64,000 nucleotides of DNA from Luminiphilus sp. (GTDB lineage: Bacteria > Pseudomonadota > Gammaproteobacteria > Pseudomonadales > Halieaceae), in the NCBI GenBank assembly GCA_028117185.1, contig JAOHHD010000005.1:3594-67593 (forward strand), read 5' to 3'. Positions 35,600 through 45,009 of the stretch are shown in pieces. Both the position numbers and the translations under genes were made by a program. Numbering within the stretch: the first letter of the stretch is position 1; each line of letters starts with the position of its first letter. The notes beneath the pieces are model-generated. The model did not search any database. It saw only the letters and a list, made by a program, of their open reading frames with translations, and was not told where the DNA came from.

Positions 35600-37345
35600 C
35601 TACTGGCCCGTGCCTTGCCCAGTTATCCAGTCGGTGACGGACTCTTCCAGCATGGGTAGCGTGACGCTGCCCATGCCGATTAGCCGGTCATGAAAACCCC
35701 GCAGATCAAAGTCCTCGCCTAACCTAGATTCTGCCAATGTGCGCAGTCGGCGCAGCTCGAGCATGCCGAGCATGTAGGAAGTAGCCTGACCCGGCCAAGA
35801 GATGTAGCGGTCGATTTCGTTCTGGATATCCACCGCCGCCCAGCCCGAGTTGGCCATCATGTAGTCGACCGTCTGCTGGCGAGTCCAGCCCATTGTATGC
35901 AGGCCACTGTCCATCACTAGCCGCGAAGCACGGGCGATTTGGTCCGAGTACAGGCCAATGCGGTCGAGTGGAGTGGGGTAGAGGCCCAATTCGTCGGCCA
36001 AGCGTTCCGAGTAAAGAGCCCAGCCCTCGCCGTATCCCGAGTTCCACAAATATCGCGCCAGAGCGTGCTGCGTGTCACCCAGCTCGAGTGCAATGGCACC
36101 TTGTAAATGGTGTCCGGGGTAGGTCTCGTGGTGCAGGGTGGCGAGCTGGTTCGATTTGGAACGACCAGCGGGGTCGGTAACCGCGATATAAAATATTCCG
36201 GGGCGAGTGCCGTCTTCTGACGAAGAGTGGTACTCGCCAGAGCCGCTCTCGGCAAATTCGGGATAAGGTTTAACCAGTACGTCGGCTTTGGGGAGTGTGC
36301 CGAACGCTCTGGGCATAGCCGCTTTGACGGCATCGAGCGCGTCGGTGGAGTATTTGAGCACGGCGTCTTCTGACTCAAAGGTAAAGGCGGGATCTTCGTT
36401 AACCCGGCGCAGAAACGCCGAGACATCACCTCCGCCAAAGTGCTCATCTAGGGTGACCTGGATTTCCTCCCGAATCTTGGCCACTTGCTCAAGGCCCACC
36501 TTATGGATTTCTTCAGCCGGTACGGTTTTGGTCACAAATGAGCGTATCAGGGCGGGGTAGCAGGCTTCACCGCTGGGATTGGCTGAGACGGCCAACGCCT
36601 CGCGGGCCTGAGCAAGATACTCGTTCTCGATAAAGTCAGCGTAACGATTGAGCGCCGGCACAATTTCGTCGGCGTAAATGGCCTCAACCGATGCCTTGAA
36701 GGCGGCATCGTCGGTGCGCTGACCGGGTCCAAGAAAGATGCTGCCATTACCAATCAGTGAGCGCACCTGCTGGGGCACCGCTTCTACGGTGACCCGCGGC
36801 GCGCTGTAACCCAACTCCAGACCCTCTCGGAGGTTTGTGATTTCGTTGTCGATAAAGGCTGGCATGGCAGCGAGACGCACCAGCGCTTGCGCTCTCAGTT
36901 CTGGTGTCTCGATCGGCTGCAGGTCAAAGACAAAGGGCACCCAGGTGTGCCAGCTGGTGGTGGTGCTCGCTTGCCATAGCTCTTCGCGGCAAACTCGTAG
37001 GGCCAGTGAGCTCTCCAGTTGTTCTTTGAGCAGGCCATAGGTCACCCAGTCGCGGCTGCCTACCTCGGTGGGTTTCTCAATCAATTTAAAACGCGCCAGC
37101 CAGTCATCTTCCTTTTGCTGCCATGCGCTTAATCCTGCTAGGGAGTTGTCGGGTAGCTGATCATGCCGTGTGCCCTCTATAGAGAAGTAGGTACCCATGA
37201 GTGAGTCCTGCTCCATCCATGCTGCGAGATACTCGTCGGCCAGGATTTCGATCGGGCGGTTTTCCGGTGAGTCCGGAGGCGGATCGTTGCAGGCAACAAG
37301 TGTCAGCGATAATCCAAGTGCGAGTAGAAGTCGTGCGGGGCGCAT
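35600..37345 (-). CDS. DUF885 family lipoprotein, putative metallo-carboxypeptidase
   Basis: 581 residues from the ATG at 37345, which follows GGAGAG and gives a lipoprotein signal peptide (L-L-L-A-L-G-L-S-L-T-L-V-A-C, lipobox Cys at about 20). The core carries H-E-T-Y-P-G-H-H-L-Q (an H-E-x-x-x-H-like metal site) and later G-Y-G-E-G-W-A-L-Y-S-E (third ligand), the signature of DUF885, which is distantly related to thermolysin-fold peptidases. It is expected at the outer membrane facing the periplasm. Substrate unknown. Confidence 0.85.
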   Translation of the reverse strand: MRPARLLLALGLSLTLVACNDPPPDSPENRPIEILADEYLAAWMEQDSLMGTYFSIEGTRHDQLPDNSLAGLSAWQQKEDDWLARFKLIEKPTEVGSRDWVTYGLLKEQLESSLALRVCREELWQASTTTSWHTWVPFVFDLQPIETPELRAQALVRLAAMPAFIDNEITNLREGLELGYSAPRVTVEAVPQQVRSLIGNGSIFLGPGQRTDDAAFKASVEAIYADEIVPALNRYADFIENEYLAQAREALAVSANPSGEACYPALIRSFVTKTVPAEEIHKVGLEQVAKIREEIQVTLDEHFGGGDVSAFLRRVNEDPAFTFESEDAVLKYSTDALDAVKAAMPRAFGTLPKADVLVKPYPEFAESGSGEYHSSSEDGTRPGIFYIAVTDPAGRSKSNQLATLHHETYPGHHLQGAIALELGDTQHALARYLWNSGYGEGWALYSERLADELGLYPTPLDRIGLYSDQIARASRLVMDSGLHTMGWTRQQTVDYMMANSGWAAVDIQNEIDRYISWPGQATSYMLGMLELRRLRTLAESRLGEDFDLRGFHDRLIGMGSVTLPMLEESVTDWITGQGTGQ

Positions 37346-37710
37346 TTTTCTCTCCATTAGGGCCGGACAGTGTTGGCGCATTATGAGACCTATGACGCGC
37401 AGAAGGAAATGACGCCCAGGCTGAACCAATTCGTAGAGCGAACTAACCCGGTGCTGGTGACGGTAAAACGAGATCGTTCGGCTCAGTTAGGCGGGCTTTT
37501 ACCGCTTTGGTGGCAAAACTGATGAAAGTGCGCTGACGCGGCCTGGCTTGCGCAATCGCTGTTCAGGGCGGAATCGATCACGACAATGGTGTCAACCTGT
37601 CGACACGCCGTGCGAGTAAAACGGTATCTACCCCAATCGTGCAGGCTCCATTCGTGAACGGCGCAAAGGGACCGGCTTATCGTAAGCAGCGAGTGTCCCT
37701 GCGGCGTGTC
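37346..37710. other. Gene-free interval upstream of the DUF885 gene
   Basis: 365 bp without a convincing gene. The DUF885 promoter should be here. No repeat, tRNA or clear terminator was seen. Confidence 0.5.
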
Positions 37711-38991
37711 TTATCCGGTCCAGCCAAAATGCTGATAGATCGCGTCACGAAGCGCGCTCGGCGTGCCCCCATGGCTGACAGGCCATTGGTCAGGTGCGCG
37801 CATCGCTTCATTGAGCGTGAGGTTAGGGAAGTGATGATCCCTCAGTAAATGAATGATCTTGAGTAGTCTGAACCCATCGAACCAAGTGTGGGTATGGTGC
37901 TGACGTGCGGCGTCAGATTTACCCGCGTTGTGAATGTGTCGTATCGCCTTTCGGTAATCCCATTGGTTGAGTAGCCGGTCTAAATCTGTGCCGATGGCAT
38001 TACCGAGGTGGTCGACTAACTGCCTTTGCGTATCCGCCTCGAGTACACTGCTCCACTGTCGAAACAGTTGCAGCAGCTGCTCCAGTACCGCAAAACAGTT
38101 AGCGTGATAAAAGAGCGGCACATCGCAAGGGTCAGTCGCAGCCATTAACTTCTCCACCGCGGGGCCCGTGCCAAAGGGCACTCGGTTCGATTGTCGTGAA
38201 GTAATGCTCACACCAGCGCCGCTCGCGCAGTGAACCGATCCCACTTTGGCCAGTTTATTAAGCAGGTAAAAATCTTCAGCTGCATTGCGAAGCGGCATGC
38301 CGCGAACTGCAGCATAGGCATGACTGTTTATGACACAGCTGCTGCCCAAGGTGTGGAATGCATAGGGTGAGCCGATCGCCTGTAGGTGCAGAACGTAGTG
38401 ATGCATTGTGAGCTCATAAATGAGCGTTGCGTGAGAGATTGCCGGATCATCCGTTGCGCGATGGGTGAAGGGTAGCGAGACCGCGCTCGCCTCACTCGGC
38501 CATGTGCGGGTGAGCAGGCTTGCATCCCACTCGGTGTCGGCATCGGTGGAATAAATCCAAGGTGAGCTCACGGTGTGACGATCAATCAAGGTGAGTGCCA
38601 CATCGCAGCCGACTCGGCGGGCACGTCCCACACCTTGATCATTGGGCGTCGCGCCCTCGAGCGCCTCGAGATCAATGCTCAGTAGAGAAAAAGAGCGGCT
38701 TGCCTCGTGTAGATCGTAACCGAGTTGCAGGGGACGGGTAGGCAGGGTAGCGAGCGCCTCTTTCAGCGATTGATTGACCTCTGGCACACTGGAAGCGGGA
38801 CGATTGATGACCACGATAAGCAGTACAGAGGCCGTTTCGAAGGCCTGTACAAAGCGGTGGATGAATCCGGGGCTTTCATCGAAACAAGGTAGCACCATGA
38901 CGTGTTGCCACTCGCCTCTGAGCACTGGGCAACCCATTGGCAGCAGCGCGTACTGCGCGAGGTACTGATCGATCGCGCGGCGGTGCGTCAT
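37711..38991 (-). CDS. GT-A fold glycosyltransferase family 2-like protein
   Basis: 426 residues with an N-terminal nucleotide-sugar-type domain: V-M-V-L-P-C-F-D-E-S (31-40) and the metal-binding D150-A-D152 (S-T-D-A-D-T-E-W-D). Later N-A-A-E-D-F-Y-L-L-N-K-L matches the E-D motif of GT2 enzymes. No membrane helices. It starts two bases after the miaE stop, so the two are translated from one message. The acceptor is unknown; the absence of other envelope-polysaccharide genes suggests a small-molecule or osmolyte glycosylation rather than a polymer locus, but this is a guess. Confidence 0.75.
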   Translation of the reverse strand: MTHRRAIDQYLAQYALLPMGCPVLRGEWQHVMVLPCFDESPGFIHRFVQAFETASVLLIVVINRPASSVPEVNQSLKEALATLPTRPLQLGYDLHEASRSFSLLSIDLEALEGATPNDQGVGRARRVGCDVALTLIDRHTVSSPWIYSTDADTEWDASLLTRTWPSEASAVSLPFTHRATDDPAISHATLIYELTMHHYVLHLQAIGSPYAFHTLGSSCVINSHAYAAVRGMPLRNAAEDFYLLNKLAKVGSVHCASGAGVSITSRQSNRVPFGTGPAVEKLMAATDPCDVPLFYHANCFAVLEQLLQLFRQWSSVLEADTQRQLVDHLGNAIGTDLDRLLNQWDYRKAIRHIHNAGKSDAARQHHTHTWFDGFRLLKIIHLLRDHHFPNLTLNEAMRAPDQWPVSHGGTPSALRDAIYQHFGWTG

Positions 38992-38993
38992 GC

Positions 38994-39572
38994 TCAGTGA
39001 AGCGCTGCTCTGATCGGTAGCGTTTGCAGGCAGCGCGCTTCGGCAATCAGCAGTTCTTGCCAGCGCGTATCGATAATCTCTGCCGTGAAGTATTCATGCG
39101 CTAAGTCGAGGAATAGCGCAAAGTGTCTTGCCTCCGAACGTGCGAGTGAGGCATAAAAACGCTGTAATTCGCAACTCGGTAATCCTGTCGCGACCAGGGC
39201 GAACCGCTCCGCGCCACGTGCTTCAATTACCGCACCAGTCAACAATCGATCGAGCAAGTAGACCTCTGAATCAGATCTAATCCAGCTGCGGATTTCATTC
39301 ACATAGGGGTCTTTTTTATCGGCACTCAATTGCAGTTGGCGCTGTTGAATATGTTTAATGACTTCGCGGAAGTGAACCATTTCTTCTACGGCGAGTTCCG
39401 ACATGGCGGCCACAAGCCGGGTTCGATCGGGATAGTGAGACAGCATGGACAGCGCCATACCCGCCGCCTTCTTTTCAGCGGCAGCATGATCTAGCAAGAA
39501 TTGATCAAAGTTATCGAGCACGCAAGCCAGCCACGTGTCAGGTGACGAGCAGAGTAAAGGGGATTCGGGCAT
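38994..39572 (-). CDS. miaE: tRNA-(ms2io6A)-hydroxylase MiaE
   Basis: A 192-residue di-iron enzyme that hydroxylates the isopentenyl group of ms2i6A at position 37 of some tRNAs, using oxygen. The four-helix di-iron ligands are visible: E33 (A-A-E-K-K), E64-M-V-H67, a middle E in V-I-E-A-R-G, and E-A-R-H. Length matches MiaE (about 200). It heads a two-gene unit with the glycosyltransferase gene. Confidence 0.9.
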   Translation of the reverse strand: MPESPLLCSSPDTWLACVLDNFDQFLLDHAAAEKKAAGMALSMLSHYPDRTRLVAAMSELAVEEMVHFREVIKHIQQRQLQLSADKKDPYVNEIRSWIRSDSEVYLLDRLLTGAVIEARGAERFALVATGLPSCELQRFYASLARSEARHFALFLDLAHEYFTAEIIDTRWQELLIAEARCLQTLPIRAALH

Positions 39573-39870
39573 GACACATTAACCGGTTTCTTAATGTCCG
39601 ATAGCGTAGCGCAGTTAATTCTCGATGACACAGCAGATTTTTATTGACCGCTACTGGGTTTCGCTCGGGTGGTCGTAGCGCTGTTCTCTGCGCAAAGGTC
39701 ACGTTAATGCGTGCGCAGATAACACCTACTGATCACATTCTGCCGTAACGGCCGATGACGCGATGTCGGGTAAGCGGGATCACAGGACATTGCTCAGTCA
39801 TGCCTGGTGTTGCTCCTGATCTTGTCTTGTCGATGGTGCAATCGTCGGGTGAGGTGTGGCTTCCTTGCAC
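39573..39870. other. Gene-free interval upstream of miaE
   Basis: 298 bp. The miaE promoter should be at its left edge. I see no gene, repeat or RNA in it. Confidence 0.45.
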
Positions 39871-40971
39871 TTACTTGTCTGGCGACATCACCGTTCTCCA
39901 GCCACCGGGTTCCAGTATCCAAAACGCGTTTTGCGGCACCTGTTGCTCGCGGAGTGCGTCCTCGAGATCGATGAGCGGTTGGTCTATCGTTTCCCAGGTG
40001 AGCTGAAACACGCCAAAGTGAATGCCAAGACTCTGTTTACTATTAAGGTTCCGATGTGCTCGCACGGCTTCCTCTGGATTGAGGTGAACATCTTTCATGA
40101 ACCAGCGCGGTTCATAGGCACCGATCGGTAGTAGGCTCAAGGCAAAAGGCCCGTAGCGTTCGCCTTGTGCTTCAAAGTGCGGCGAGTAGCCGGTGTCGCC
40201 AGCAAAGTAGATCGCCCCCTCGGGGGTCTCCACCACAAAGGAGCCCCACAGGGTTTTCATTTGGTCGGTCGCGCCGCGCCCCGAGCGGTGCTGGCACTCC
40301 ACAAAGTGCACGGTGGCCGCGCCCACTTGGGTGTGCTCGCCCCAGTCGAGTTCCAGCGCGTTGGCATAGCCCTGTTTTCTCAGGAGCTTGGCGTTACCTA
40401 GCCCTGACACGATCACCGGCTCTTTCTCCTGCTGCTGGCGCAGTTTTTTAAGGCTCGCGGTGTCGAGGTGGTCGTAGTGGTTGTGGCTGATCAGAATCAG
40501 ATCGATCTCGGGCAATACCTCAATGGGGATGCCCGGGTCGCGCACCCGCTTGGGCCCTGCAAAGGTAACCGGGCTCACGCGCTGTGACCATACCGGGTCG
40601 GTAAGGATATTGAGGCCCGCCACCTGCACCAGCACCGTGGCGTGGTTAACGTAGGTGGCGCGAATGCCCTCGGTGACCCGCGCAACGATGGGGTCGGCGG
40701 GCGGGTTCTCGATGGTCTTCGGCCACTTTTCTTTGTTCCATAGGTTCTGCCAAAGGAACTTGCTGATATCCCCCGCGCCCTTGTCGGCACCACTGGTGTT
40801 GTAAAAGCGTTTGCCGTCGTAGTGCGTGCTCAAAGGCCACTCCCTCTCTATCCGTGAATTATTCGGTGTGTCTGTTTCATCGAGCCCCGTGCTGGTCGAG
40901 CAGCCACAGAGCAGCAACACCGCCATGACTGCGCGTAAGTGGACCAGTGGGGGAGTAGGGCTTGTGGTCAT
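39871..40971 (-). CDS. Metallo-beta-lactamase fold lipoprotein (NAPE-PLD-like)
   Basis: A 366-residue protein with a lipoprotein signal (M-A-V-L-L-L-C-G-C24). The zinc site is H163-N-H165-Y-D167-H168-L-D, with G-D-T-G-Y-S and a late I-G-I-H-F-G. The close match in layout is to the NAPE-phospholipase D / UlaG-like branch (R-x-T-Y-V-N-H-A-T, T-D-P-V-W-S, R-V-R-D-P-G). It would act in the periplasm on a phosphodiester or lactone. Neighbouring lipoprotein phospholipase D suggests lipid turnover. Confidence 0.87.
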   Translation of the reverse strand: MTTSPTPPLVHLRAVMAVLLLCGCSTSTGLDETDTPNNSRIEREWPLSTHYDGKRFYNTSGADKGAGDISKFLWQNLWNKEKWPKTIENPPADPIVARVTEGIRATYVNHATVLVQVAGLNILTDPVWSQRVSPVTFAGPKRVRDPGIPIEVLPEIDLILISHNHYDHLDTASLKKLRQQQEKEPVIVSGLGNAKLLRKQGYANALELDWGEHTQVGAATVHFVECQHRSGRGATDQMKTLWGSFVVETPEGAIYFAGDTGYSPHFEAQGERYGPFALSLLPIGAYEPRWFMKDVHLNPEEAVRAHRNLNSKQSLGIHFGVFQLTWETIDQPLIDLEDALREQQVPQNAFWILEPGGWRTVMSPDK

Positions 40972-41315
40972 GGGTGCCTATGCCGCATCGGCATGCGTTA
41001 CGGGGTCGCCGGTGTTTACGGAGCGCGCGATGATGGAGATCAAATAATACAGCTCATCATGCTCCCTGAGTGAGGCGATTACTGCTGGGCCCGTGCGAGC
41101 GAGTGTTGGTGAGGGGAGCCTGCGCGTGGCGGTCACTGCCCTGTATCTTCTGGGGAGCGATCGTCACGTTACCTGACATAGTGGGCCCACAGCTCATGGC
41201 CATCGGGTATTCGCGGGTAAGGCGGCCGAGCTCACGAACGAATAAACACAGGTGATGCGGCAGATGAAATACCGTGAGTGATGTTGGCTCTCGTTGTTTT
41301 ATGTCGACAGGGCGT
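40972..41315. other. Gene-free interval between two lipoprotein hydrolase genes
   Basis: 344 bp with no convincing gene on either strand; an open frame at 41057-41596 on the minus strand is mostly a shadow of the phospholipase gene. Nothing else seen. Confidence 0.45.
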
Positions 41316-42896
41316 TCAGAGCTCGTTTTCCAGGGGAATGATGCGCACGATGCCCCACAGAAAACGGTCCCACCAGCTGCTCCCTGGGTCTCTAGTCCGC
41401 TGCACCAGTTCGTTTTCTGACTGGCCACTCCACACCAGTTCTCCGGCGTCATCGAGCGACAGCCGCCAGGCGGCCTCAGGAGCAAAATCTCGCGCCATCT
41501 CGGCCAGCACCTCGGCCGCAAAATCACGATTTTCCACCACCAGCGCAATCTCCGAGTTCCAGACCCGTGAGCGCGGGTCCATATTGTAAGAACCAATCAC
41601 CGCCACACGATCGTCGATGACCATGGCTTTGGTGTGTAAGCCGGCATGCGCGTCTTCACCTGTCCGGTCGAGATAGGCAGCCAAGCTTCCATTACTTTGC
41701 ACTTCATAGAGGTCGATGCCGGCTGTTAGCAGCTTTTTACGATAGCCGGCGTAATAGGCGTGCACGGAGCTGTGATTGTTGGACTTAGCCGAATTAGTCA
41801 GAATGCGAATATCCGCGCCTGTCGAAGAGATCCTCTCTAAGTGGGCAAGGGTCGGACCGTTAGGAATCAGATAAGCGGTTTGAATAACAGCCGACTCCCG
41901 TGGCTGAGCATGGGCATCACTTGTGAACATCATGAACGCTGAATCGGGAAATTCGCTGCCCCGATCTGGACGATCAACCAGAATTTCCGCCTCCGTCCAC
42001 AAAAGGTCACTGGCAAAGCGCTTTAACCAGTGAGCCCCTGGTGTTGTCGTCTCTTGACCTCGCTCTTCGGCAGGTCTTACCCGCTCACGCGCCGCCTCCA
42101 ACAGCGCCGTTTGTTCCTCGGTAATGGTTTGGCTCGCTTGCTGATTGAACGCGGCAACCGGGATTGCGAGCTCTGCGTTCCAGAACAGATCAAAGGCTTC
42201 GCCGGTATCGGCTGCAACCTCGCCAACGACGATGGCATCCATATCCTGAAAATTAAAGCTGGCATCGCGCCCAAAGTATTCGTCGCCAATGTTGCGACCA
42301 CCGAGGATGGCCGCTACGCCATCCACCAGAAAAATCTTGTTGTGCATGCGGTAATTAAGGGTGGTTCTACCCACGGCGTAGTTCATCTGTTTGACCGAGC
42401 CCCGATTGCCCATGGGGTTAAAGAGGCGAACCTCCACATTGGGATGAGAATCCAGTGTTTGGTAAGCGCTGTCGCGCCCTGAGTGGTAAATGTCGTCGAG
42501 GAGGATCCTGACTCGCACACCCCTGTCGGCTGCGCGCAACACCTCGTACGTAAGCGCCAGCCCGCTGTCGTCCCCTTGCCAAAGGTAGTACTGAAGATCG
42601 AGTGTGGATTGTGCGAGGGCTGCGAGATGAAGCCGGCTTTGTAGGGCGTCGTCGGGGTCCGCTAACAGGCTTACACCGGAGCGGGGATGTGCCGACGCTA
42701 CAGCCGTCAACGGAGACCCGACCGCCCCACGGTCATTAAAGTAGCTGGCGGGTTTGTCCTCGACCATGGGGGCCGAGGCACACGCGACCAAGAACAGACT
42801 CATGCCTATGAGCCCGGCCAAGCCCCCCGGTTTTGTGTGCGCGTTGATACGCGCACTCTTATGGGTGGAGGTGAAGTTTTGCTCAGGGGCACTCAT
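41316..42896 (-). CDS. Phospholipase D-family lipoprotein (cardiolipin-synthase-like)
   Basis: 526 residues, with an N-terminal L-F-L-V-A-C39 lipobox after a long basic leader. Two HKD motifs are intact: H185-N-K187-I-F-L-V-D192 and H421-T-K-A-M-V-I-D. The set-up (two HKD domains, R-M-H-N-K, S-Y-N-M-D-P-R-S) is that of the cardiolipin synthase C/ periplasmic PLD branch. Being a lipoprotein it would act on phospholipids at the outer membrane. An internal ATG (M32) is a possible start with a shorter signal. It stands alone. Confidence 0.9.
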   Translation of the reverse strand: MSAPEQNFTSTHKSARINAHTKPGGLAGLIGMSLFLVACASAPMVEDKPASYFNDRGAVGSPLTAVASAHPRSGVSLLADPDDALQSRLHLAALAQSTLDLQYYLWQGDDSGLALTYEVLRAADRGVRVRILLDDIYHSGRDSAYQTLDSHPNVEVRLFNPMGNRGSVKQMNYAVGRTTLNYRMHNKIFLVDGVAAILGGRNIGDEYFGRDASFNFQDMDAIVVGEVAADTGEAFDLFWNAELAIPVAAFNQQASQTITEEQTALLEAARERVRPAEERGQETTTPGAHWLKRFASDLLWTEAEILVDRPDRGSEFPDSAFMMFTSDAHAQPRESAVIQTAYLIPNGPTLAHLERISSTGADIRILTNSAKSNNHSSVHAYYAGYRKKLLTAGIDLYEVQSNGSLAAYLDRTGEDAHAGLHTKAMVIDDRVAVIGSYNMDPRSRVWNSEIALVVENRDFAAEVLAEMARDFAPEAAWRLSLDDAGELVWSGQSENELVQRTRDPGSSWWDRFLWGIVRIIPLENEL

Positions 42897-43006
42897 ACCC
42901 TTAGCGTCATTCCTAAGTCAGGAGAGAGATCTAGCTCAACGTATCGTCCGAGATTTGTCAAAGCCCAAAGGGTTAATGGCTGACAGCGGCAGCGACCAGG
43001 GTCGCC

Positions 43007-44875
43007 TCAGGCCGCCCTCAGAGCGCGGCCCAACGTTTCTGCTCCCAATGCAGCTTGCGCCATACCGTCCTTCCACGCCATCACACCCGCGATGAATACC
43101 GAATCCACAATCCCTTCAGGCCGATTCACCATCTGTTCGTGACCAAAGATCTCGCGGTACTCGAGCTTGCGGGTTTGGTCGGGGTTCCAGCCGTCGAGCG
43201 CCTCGGGGTTAATCAGCACCATGTCGGCTTGCGCGCCAATTTCCAATGAACCTACGTCCAAACCAAAGATCTCGGCGGGTTCGGAGGTCAGGCGCTTCAC
43301 CATGCGTGCCACGGTGGCCTCGTCTCGTTCTTTGGCGAGCTTCAACGACATCAGGTTGGAATCAAAAAATGCCATGTTGGTAATGTGCGCGCCCGAATCA
43401 TTGAATCCGGGTAGGGCCTGATCGTCGAGCAAAAAGCCCAGTGTGGCGGTGTTGTCCTTGTTGGCGATGTCGGCATAAAAGCGGAAACTTTTGTCGTAGG
43501 TGCGCATCATGTGAAGCATAAAGTCGGCGTCGTCACGGAGGGCTGTCGGGAATAAATCGAAAGCTTCACGCTCGCCGTCAGATCGTGCTGCAGCGGCGTC
43601 GCCGCCATGGTATCGCGCCACGCGGGCCATCACATCTGCCATCGATTCGCCGTCCCAGTCAGCGACCGGCGCGCCGTCAAAAATCAGCATACTGCCGTCG
43701 CGAATCACCAGCGAATCGGGGAAGCCTTTTTTCGTTTTCCAACTGGCAAAGTCGCCCCCTGTGCGCCCATGCATCCACTCCTTGCGGTAGAGCTCGACCC
43801 ACTCTGGGTCGTTCAAGAGCGCCATGCGGCCTTCGCGGTCGTCATACTCCTTGGCAATCAGTTGCGCGGTCGATGTCATCTCTTCAAACAGCGGGCTCAC
43901 GATGCCGTCAGACCACACGCGGAAGTTAGTGCCCAGCGCTTGAAAGTGCAGCTTACCTTTGAAGAGCCAAGTATTAAGCAGTCGTGCCACGTTTAAAAAG
44001 AGCTTGGCGGTTTTGGGTGCGGCGGTCATCTCCATTGCCGACAGTGCCGAGGTCTTCAGTGGTTTACCAAAAAGACGCCCGCTGGTAAGCGTAAAATAGA
44101 AGAGCGCCATCAGCCGGTTCTCGATGATCGGTGTGGTCTGCCATACGCGATCGTGTTTGCGCACTATTTTTAATAGGCGTTTGAGTTCACCAAAACTGGC
44201 AAACTGGGTAGGGATACGTTTCTGAGTGTTGGGGTCGTTCGACAGGTAGTGGAAGGGCAGGCCATCGGTGCTTAAACCCATATAGCCCTGTTGCATTGCG
44301 GCTTCCAGCAGCGCCTCCATCTTGCAAAGCTCTGCCTCGGTCGGCTTGCGGCTCACACTGGCCTCTAGTCCCATGACCTCGACGCGCAACATCGAGTGGG
44401 GCACAAATGCGGCGATGTTCGGGCCCAATGGCATGTTAGCAAAGTGGTCCATGTAGTCGCCGGTATTGTCCCAGGTGATTTTCTCAGCCACTTTGCGCAA
44501 TACGGCTTTGGGGATGTTCTCTACGCGGGTGAAGCAATCCACAATGGGTTCCTGCTCACCAGATTGCTGCGTGCCGAAACTGGTGCCGAGACTGCAGTTG
44601 CCAACCAGTACCGTGGTAGTGCCGTGGCGCACTACCTCTGGCAGCGCGGGCTCTACGTCGACTTCGAGGTCCAGGTGGGTGTGGATATCGAGCATGCCCG
44701 GGAGTAACCATTGACGGCTTCCGTCGATCACCTGTGCCGCGGCACTGACAGGCAGGTCGTCGCCCCGCGCCGCAACTTTACCATCGCGCACTGCCACGTC
44801 CTGAATGCGAGGCAGGGCGCCGCTGCCATCGAATACCTTGGCGCCTTGAATCAGCAGATCCCAATTCTGTGTCAT
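43007..44875 (-). CDS. Amidohydrolase of the N-acyl-D-amino-acid deacylase family
   Basis: A 622-residue metal-dependent hydrolase. The metal site H65-T-H67 lies in L-P-G-M-L-D-I-H-T-H-L-D; later motifs are F-V-P-H-S-M-L-R and D-S-G-A-H-I-T-N-M-A. The C-terminal I-G-A-Q-A-D-M-V-L-I-N-P is the usual amidohydrolase end. D-aminoacylases are about 490-580 residues, so this one is long. The start at 44875 follows AGGGGG. It could hydrolyse N-acyl-D-amino acids; the D-glutamate genes dgcN/dgcA lie 9 kb away, but no operon link exists. Confidence 0.85.
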   Translation of the reverse strand: MTQNWDLLIQGAKVFDGSGALPRIQDVAVRDGKVAARGDDLPVSAAAQVIDGSRQWLLPGMLDIHTHLDLEVDVEPALPEVVRHGTTTVLVGNCSLGTSFGTQQSGEQEPIVDCFTRVENIPKAVLRKVAEKITWDNTGDYMDHFANMPLGPNIAAFVPHSMLRVEVMGLEASVSRKPTEAELCKMEALLEAAMQQGYMGLSTDGLPFHYLSNDPNTQKRIPTQFASFGELKRLLKIVRKHDRVWQTTPIIENRLMALFYFTLTSGRLFGKPLKTSALSAMEMTAAPKTAKLFLNVARLLNTWLFKGKLHFQALGTNFRVWSDGIVSPLFEEMTSTAQLIAKEYDDREGRMALLNDPEWVELYRKEWMHGRTGGDFASWKTKKGFPDSLVIRDGSMLIFDGAPVADWDGESMADVMARVARYHGGDAAAARSDGEREAFDLFPTALRDDADFMLHMMRTYDKSFRFYADIANKDNTATLGFLLDDQALPGFNDSGAHITNMAFFDSNLMSLKLAKERDEATVARMVKRLTSEPAEIFGLDVGSLEIGAQADMVLINPEALDGWNPDQTRKLEYREIFGHEQMVNRPEGIVDSVFIAGVMAWKDGMAQAALGAETLGRALRAA

Positions 44876-45009
44876 GGTGTCGCCCCCTGAGCGTTCTGTC
44901 GTGCGCCACGGCACGGCTTTTCGAGGGTTGAAGATTAGCCGATACGCCCGTGCTTAAAAAGACCGCGCGGGAGCACTTTCCGTGGTGCCCCCGCACTCAG
45001 TCGCGATGA

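Noticed and set aside
41057..41596. 180-codon open frame on the minus strand
   Set aside because: It mostly overlaps the phospholipase gene in another frame, has biased composition (Arg/Trp-rich) and no ribosome site.
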